This document shows, one piece after another, positions 8,086 through 10,347 of a DNA stretch of 10,347 nt (position 1 is the stretch's first letter; every line of letters begins with the position of its first letter). A program made the translations under genes and the position numbers. The notes beneath the pieces are model-generated. The model ran no database searches, was not told the DNA's origin, and saw only the letters and a list, made by a program, of their open reading frames with translations. The stretch is from Candidatus Mcinerneyibacteriota bacterium (GTDB taxonomy: Bacteria > AUK180 > JAQVHJ01): the NCBI GenBank assembly GCA_030630935.1, contig DAOVMD010000072.1:1-10347 (forward strand), given 5' to 3'.

Positions 8086-10113
8086 GAATTTATGTGAGAA
8101 TACAACATTGGGTTCAGTCCGTTCCTCTTCAAGAAAGTCGGGAATTGTTTCATCCCAGATATATGTTTTTTTATATTCAATGAAAAACTTAAAGTATTTC
8201 AAGAATGGTACGGATAGTGAAGCTTCAATATAAGTATTAAAATCTTCAAGTTCAGAACCAACGAGGTCGGGAACCTGTGACCTAATATAAATTGCATAGA
8301 AATCAATCGGTGATTTATCAAGTGTGAACATTGTGAAAGACATTGTACTGGAGTTTTCCACGTCAGGAAACGCTTGATATTCTACATTGGTTTGGAAAAA
8401 CCTTTTTATATTAAAACTCGCCAGGTAGAATTGACCAACTTCGCTCTTTGCCCTGGACTGAATTAAAACGGAAGTTGTATTGATACTGCTTGTTTCAGCT
8501 AATCGATATTTTTCACTTTCATAAAACGAATCAAAGATGGCAGGTTCAAAATCCTCACCTTTTTGAATGATTCCACCGAAGATTTGAAATTTTGTATCGC
8601 TTCGATTTAGAGAGCCAATTGTGATTAATAAACCTCCAATTGCTCCACTTCCGTAATCCTGGATTTGCGCGCCCTCTGCAAATAATGCAAATGAGAAATG
8701 CTGTCTTGAACCTAAATACATTAAAATATCTGCTCCGGCTGTTGTTAGAGAGTCTGGTGTATCAGGGTTTAGGTCCGGGTCAATGTCAGTTGCGAATGTG
8801 AAACCCAGCTCAAATCTTTGGAGGAATGAAGTCCGGCGTTTTCCAAATTTACCAAAGTAGAATCTACCCGCATAAAAAGTCGGGTTCTCAATATCATTGA
8901 TGATTCCTTCAATCCCAATTGTTCCGCGTTTTGTTTGAAAAATAAATCTACCCCCGATCCTTTGTTCGTCTTCATCAATCCTATTCATATAATTCCGGAC
9001 GATGAAGCCGTAGCCGATACTGATATTTTCCATATTACCAATATATAATAATGCAGGCCCGTACTCCCTGCCAATCCTAAGCCGTTGGATAATTTTATGA
9101 TGATCAAGTTCTTCCTTCTTTAAATCACCATCTTTATTTAAAAGGTACTTGAAGGATAATTGCATCCCGAAATTCTTATAAAGAACCTCAGGTTCAAACC
9201 TGAGTGCATAATAGCTTTCGGAATTGATAGTTGTGGAACCAACACCGGCATTCGGGATAAAATGTTTCTTTGGTAAATTAAGCAGGTCCCTTTGCTCCAT
9301 AGTTAATAACCGCATATAAACAAGGTCAAGTGTCGTGGTCATGAATTTAACCGAAACCTTCTTCCCGCGTAAAATCAAAGACTCAGAAATATCTACAAGT
9401 TCTAAGGGTGGTTTTAACTTTATCGCCTTCTGCCGAAATTGTGAACTCTTTTCTTCATCACCTTTCTCTTTATAAACATATGATAAATATAGGTAAGGTT
9501 CAGGATAACTTTTATCAATAGCAATTGCTTTTAATAAAACCTTCTCAGCATTATCATAATCCTTTTTTGAAATGTAAATCGCTCCCTGGGCAGTATAACC
9601 ATACTTGAAGTTTGAATCAAGCTGTGTGGATTTTTGAAAATCTTCAAGGGCCTTATCCGGAGCATCAAGATAAAACTGTAATTGACCGCGGTTAAGATAT
9701 ATATAAGGATTTGAAGGATGCTTTGAAACTAATTCATCAAAATACTTGAGACCTTTTTCCAGCTTCTCCGATTTTGTATAGTACTCAGCAAGAAGCCAGT
9801 ATGATTCGTTTATCTGTGAATCAAGTTCAATGGCTTTTTTAATATCCTTAATACCAAGATGATATTTCCCGGTCTTCCCATAAGCAATTGAACGGGCAAT
9901 ATAATAACTCGGAGCGGTTGCCGTGATCTCAATTGCATCATTGAAGTCTTTTATTGCAAGATCAAATTCGGCTTCGTCAATATTGTTAATTCCGGAAACA
10001 TATAAATGGAATGATTCGTCCTCATCAGTAATGCCCAGGGCGTTTGTCGTGAGTAGAAATGAAAATATCAAAATTAATAAGAGTACCTTAAAACTTGTGT
10101 TGAACTGTTTCAT
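8083..10113 (-). CDS. Exported TPR protein fused to a C-terminal outer-membrane beta-barrel (676 aa)
   Basis: First gene of the operon. Residues 1-27 form a signal peptide: a basic start (MKQ...K) and a Leu/Ile/Phe-rich core, with likely cleavage near NALG. Residues about 33-235 hold roughly six TPR units of about 34 residues with the usual pattern (Y/A at helix positions, Pro near the helix B end, e.g. AIELDSQ, AIAIDKSYPEP). From about 240 onward the sequence turns into alternating polar/hydrophobic strands rich in Gly, Phe and Tyr. The protein ends in NVVFSHKF, and a C-terminal Phe after alternating hydrophobics is the usual signal for BAM-dependent barrel insertion. The barrel family is not recognised; nothing suggests a TonB plug. 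The start is well fixed by AGGAGG 5 nt upstream and by the signal peptide it yields. The role is inferred to be an outer-membrane pore or anchor with periplasmic TPRs that could dock the downstream CHAT proteins. Confident of architecture, not of function. Confidence 0.85.
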   Translation of the reverse strand: MKQFNTSFKVLLLILIFSFLLTTNALGITDEDESFHLYVSGINNIDEAEFDLAIKDFNDAIEITATAPSYYIARSIAYGKTGKYHLGIKDIKKAIELDSQINESYWLLAEYYTKSEKLEKGLKYFDELVSKHPSNPYIYLNRGQLQFYLDAPDKALEDFQKSTQLDSNFKYGYTAQGAIYISKKDYDNAEKVLLKAIAIDKSYPEPYLYLSYVYKEKGDEEKSSQFRQKAIKLKPPLELVDISESLILRGKKVSVKFMTTTLDLVYMRLLTMEQRDLLNLPKKHFIPNAGVGSTTINSESYYALRFEPEVLYKNFGMQLSFKYLLNKDGDLKKEELDHHKIIQRLRIGREYGPALLYIGNMENISIGYGFIVRNYMNRIDEDEQRIGGRFIFQTKRGTIGIEGIINDIENPTFYAGRFYFGKFGKRRTSFLQRFELGFTFATDIDPDLNPDTPDSLTTAGADILMYLGSRQHFSFALFAEGAQIQDYGSGAIGGLLITIGSLNRSDTKFQIFGGIIQKGEDFEPAIFDSFYESEKYRLAETSSINTTSVLIQSRAKSEVGQFYLASFNIKRFFQTNVEYQAFPDVENSSTMSFTMFTLDKSPIDFYAIYIRSQVPDLVGSELEDFNTYIEASLSVPFLKYFKFFIEYKKTYIWDETIPDFLEEERTEPNVVFSHKF

Positions 10114-10118
10114 TAAAT

Positions 10119-10124
10119 CCTCCT
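10119..10124 (-). promoter_or_regulatory. Strong Shine-Dalgarno for the TPR-barrel gene
   Basis: AGGAGG lies 5 nt upstream of the ATG at 10113. It fixes the start of the first gene and is the best ribosome site in the window; the two later starts after 18-nt and 6-nt gaps have poor ones, as expected if they depend partly on ribosomes arriving from the gene before. Confidence 0.85.
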
Positions 10125-10168
10125 GAATTTAAATTAAAGCTTTTTAATGTTTTAATTTATACACGCTT

Positions 10169-10198
10169 ATTATAGCATATAATTATATGAAAATTCAA
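10169..10198 (-). promoter_or_regulatory. Sigma-70-type promoter of the operon
   Basis: On the minus strand TTGAAT (10198-10193) and a perfect TATAAT (10174-10169) are separated by 18 nt. Transcription would start near 10162, giving a 5' leader of about 50 nt before the ATG at 10113. This is the only good promoter seen upstream of the four tightly packed genes. It is a sequence match only, in AT-rich DNA where chance matches occur, but its position directly ahead of a strong ribosome site supports it. Confidence 0.6.
10176..10189. promoter_or_regulatory. Perfect 14-bp palindrome inside the promoter spacer (candidate operator)
   Basis: CATATAATTATATG reads the same on both strands and fills most of the 18-nt spacer between the -35 and -10 boxes. 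A dimeric regulator bound there would block or modulate RNA polymerase. The site is entirely A/T apart from its ends, so chance is a real alternative, and no regulator gene is in the window. Confidence 0.35.
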
Positions 10199-10258
10199 TA
10201 TAAATATTTAACCTGAAATAGGAACAGGATTTGGTGAAAAGTATCAAGAATTAAGATT
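10199..10258. other. Intergenic stretch upstream of the promoter, nothing recognised
   Basis: About 60 bp of AT-rich sequence between the promoter and the repeat element. No coding frame, tRNA or convincing terminator was found. It may carry upstream promoter elements, but nothing specific is visible. Confidence 0.4.
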
Positions 10259-10309
10259 TGTCATTGCGAAGGAGCGGAGCGACTGCGGCAATCTGGGAGC
10301 AATCTCCCA
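10259..10309. repeat. GTCATTGCGA-type intergenic repeat with hairpin
   Basis: This GC-richer patch in AT-rich surroundings starts TGTCATTGCGAAGG and reaches GCAATC near 10293; ATTGC (10263-10267) and GCAAT (10288-10292) are inverted. Within it GGAGC occurs twice in tandem (10271-10280), and CAATCT recurs at 10289 and 10300. It ends in a 6-bp stem, TGGGAG/CTCCCA, around a CAAT loop (10294-10309). Sequences of the form GTCATTGCGA...GCAATC are known as dispersed intergenic repeats in a range of bacterial genomes and metagenome bins; copy number here cannot be seen from one window. Confidence 0.6.
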
Positions 10310-10327
10310 TTTAACAAGACGTATGTG

Positions 10328-10347
10328 TGTCATTGTCCCGACGTGTC
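10328..10347. repeat. Possible second, truncated copy of the intergenic repeat at the window edge
   Basis: TGTCATTG at 10328-10335 repeats the first eight bases of the element at 10259, 69 bp away in the same orientation. It then continues differently (TCCCGACGTGTC) and looks like the left half of a CCCGAC...GTCGGG hairpin that would close outside the window. The second half of that statement is inference, since the sequence stops there. Confidence 0.4.

Noticed and set aside
8769-8978. 69-codon minus-strand frame inside the barrel gene
   Set aside because: Out of frame within a well-supported coding region; no start signal and no protein-like pattern.
10294-10309. TGGGAG/CTCCCA stem as an intrinsic terminator
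   Set aside because: The stem is short and is followed by TTTAACAAGAC on one side and preceded by mixed sequence on the other, with no T-tract; it fits better as part of the repeat element.

Overview
The window is one AT-rich block coding almost entirely on the minus strand. Four consecutive genes, read right to left, look like a single operon that runs off the left edge. A promoter and a strong ribosome binding site lie at the right end (about 10111-10198). The organism is very probably a diderm (Gram-negative) bacterium: all four products carry export signals, one is a lipoprotein, and one appears to be an outer-membrane beta-barrel with a C-terminal Phe. The lineage cannot be fixed from sequence alone. 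The canonical AGGAGG site and the TTGAAT/TATAAT promoter argue against a typical Bacteroidia genome. The GTCATTGCGA-type intergenic repeat and the TPR-rich envelope proteins fit an AT-rich, environmental, poorly characterised phylum (inference).

Layout, in order of transcription. (1) 10113-8083: exported protein with an N-terminal TPR array fused to a C-terminal outer-membrane beta-barrel. (2) 8064-3028: a 1678-residue lipoprotein with a small beta-rich N-terminal domain, a very long TPR solenoid, a coiled coil and a C-terminal CHAT caspase-like protease domain with His/Cys catalytic motifs. (3) 3031-2114: exported protein with a FecR-like domain, an Ig-like domain and a short TPR-like tail; its start overlaps the stop of gene 2 by 4 nt. 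(4) 2107 to beyond 1: a second, smaller exported TPR-CHAT protease with both catalytic motifs intact, cut off by the window edge. The gaps are 18 nt, minus 4 nt and 6 nt, so co-transcription is likely.

Right of the operon, 10114-10347 holds the promoter with a perfect 14-bp palindrome in its spacer, then a GC-richer repeat/hairpin element and the start of what may be a second copy.

Working model (inference): two caspase-like CHAT peptidases act in the cell envelope, one lipid-anchored and one soluble or periplasmic. TPR scaffolds would sense or recruit partners, the TPR-barrel protein would give an outer-membrane platform or pore, and the FecR-like protein would be a periplasmic adaptor. CHAT proteases that have been characterised, such as the TPR-CHAT partner of type III-E CRISPR effectors and the gasdermin-activating proteases, act in the cytoplasm, so an exported pair with an outer-membrane barrel is the most notable thing here.
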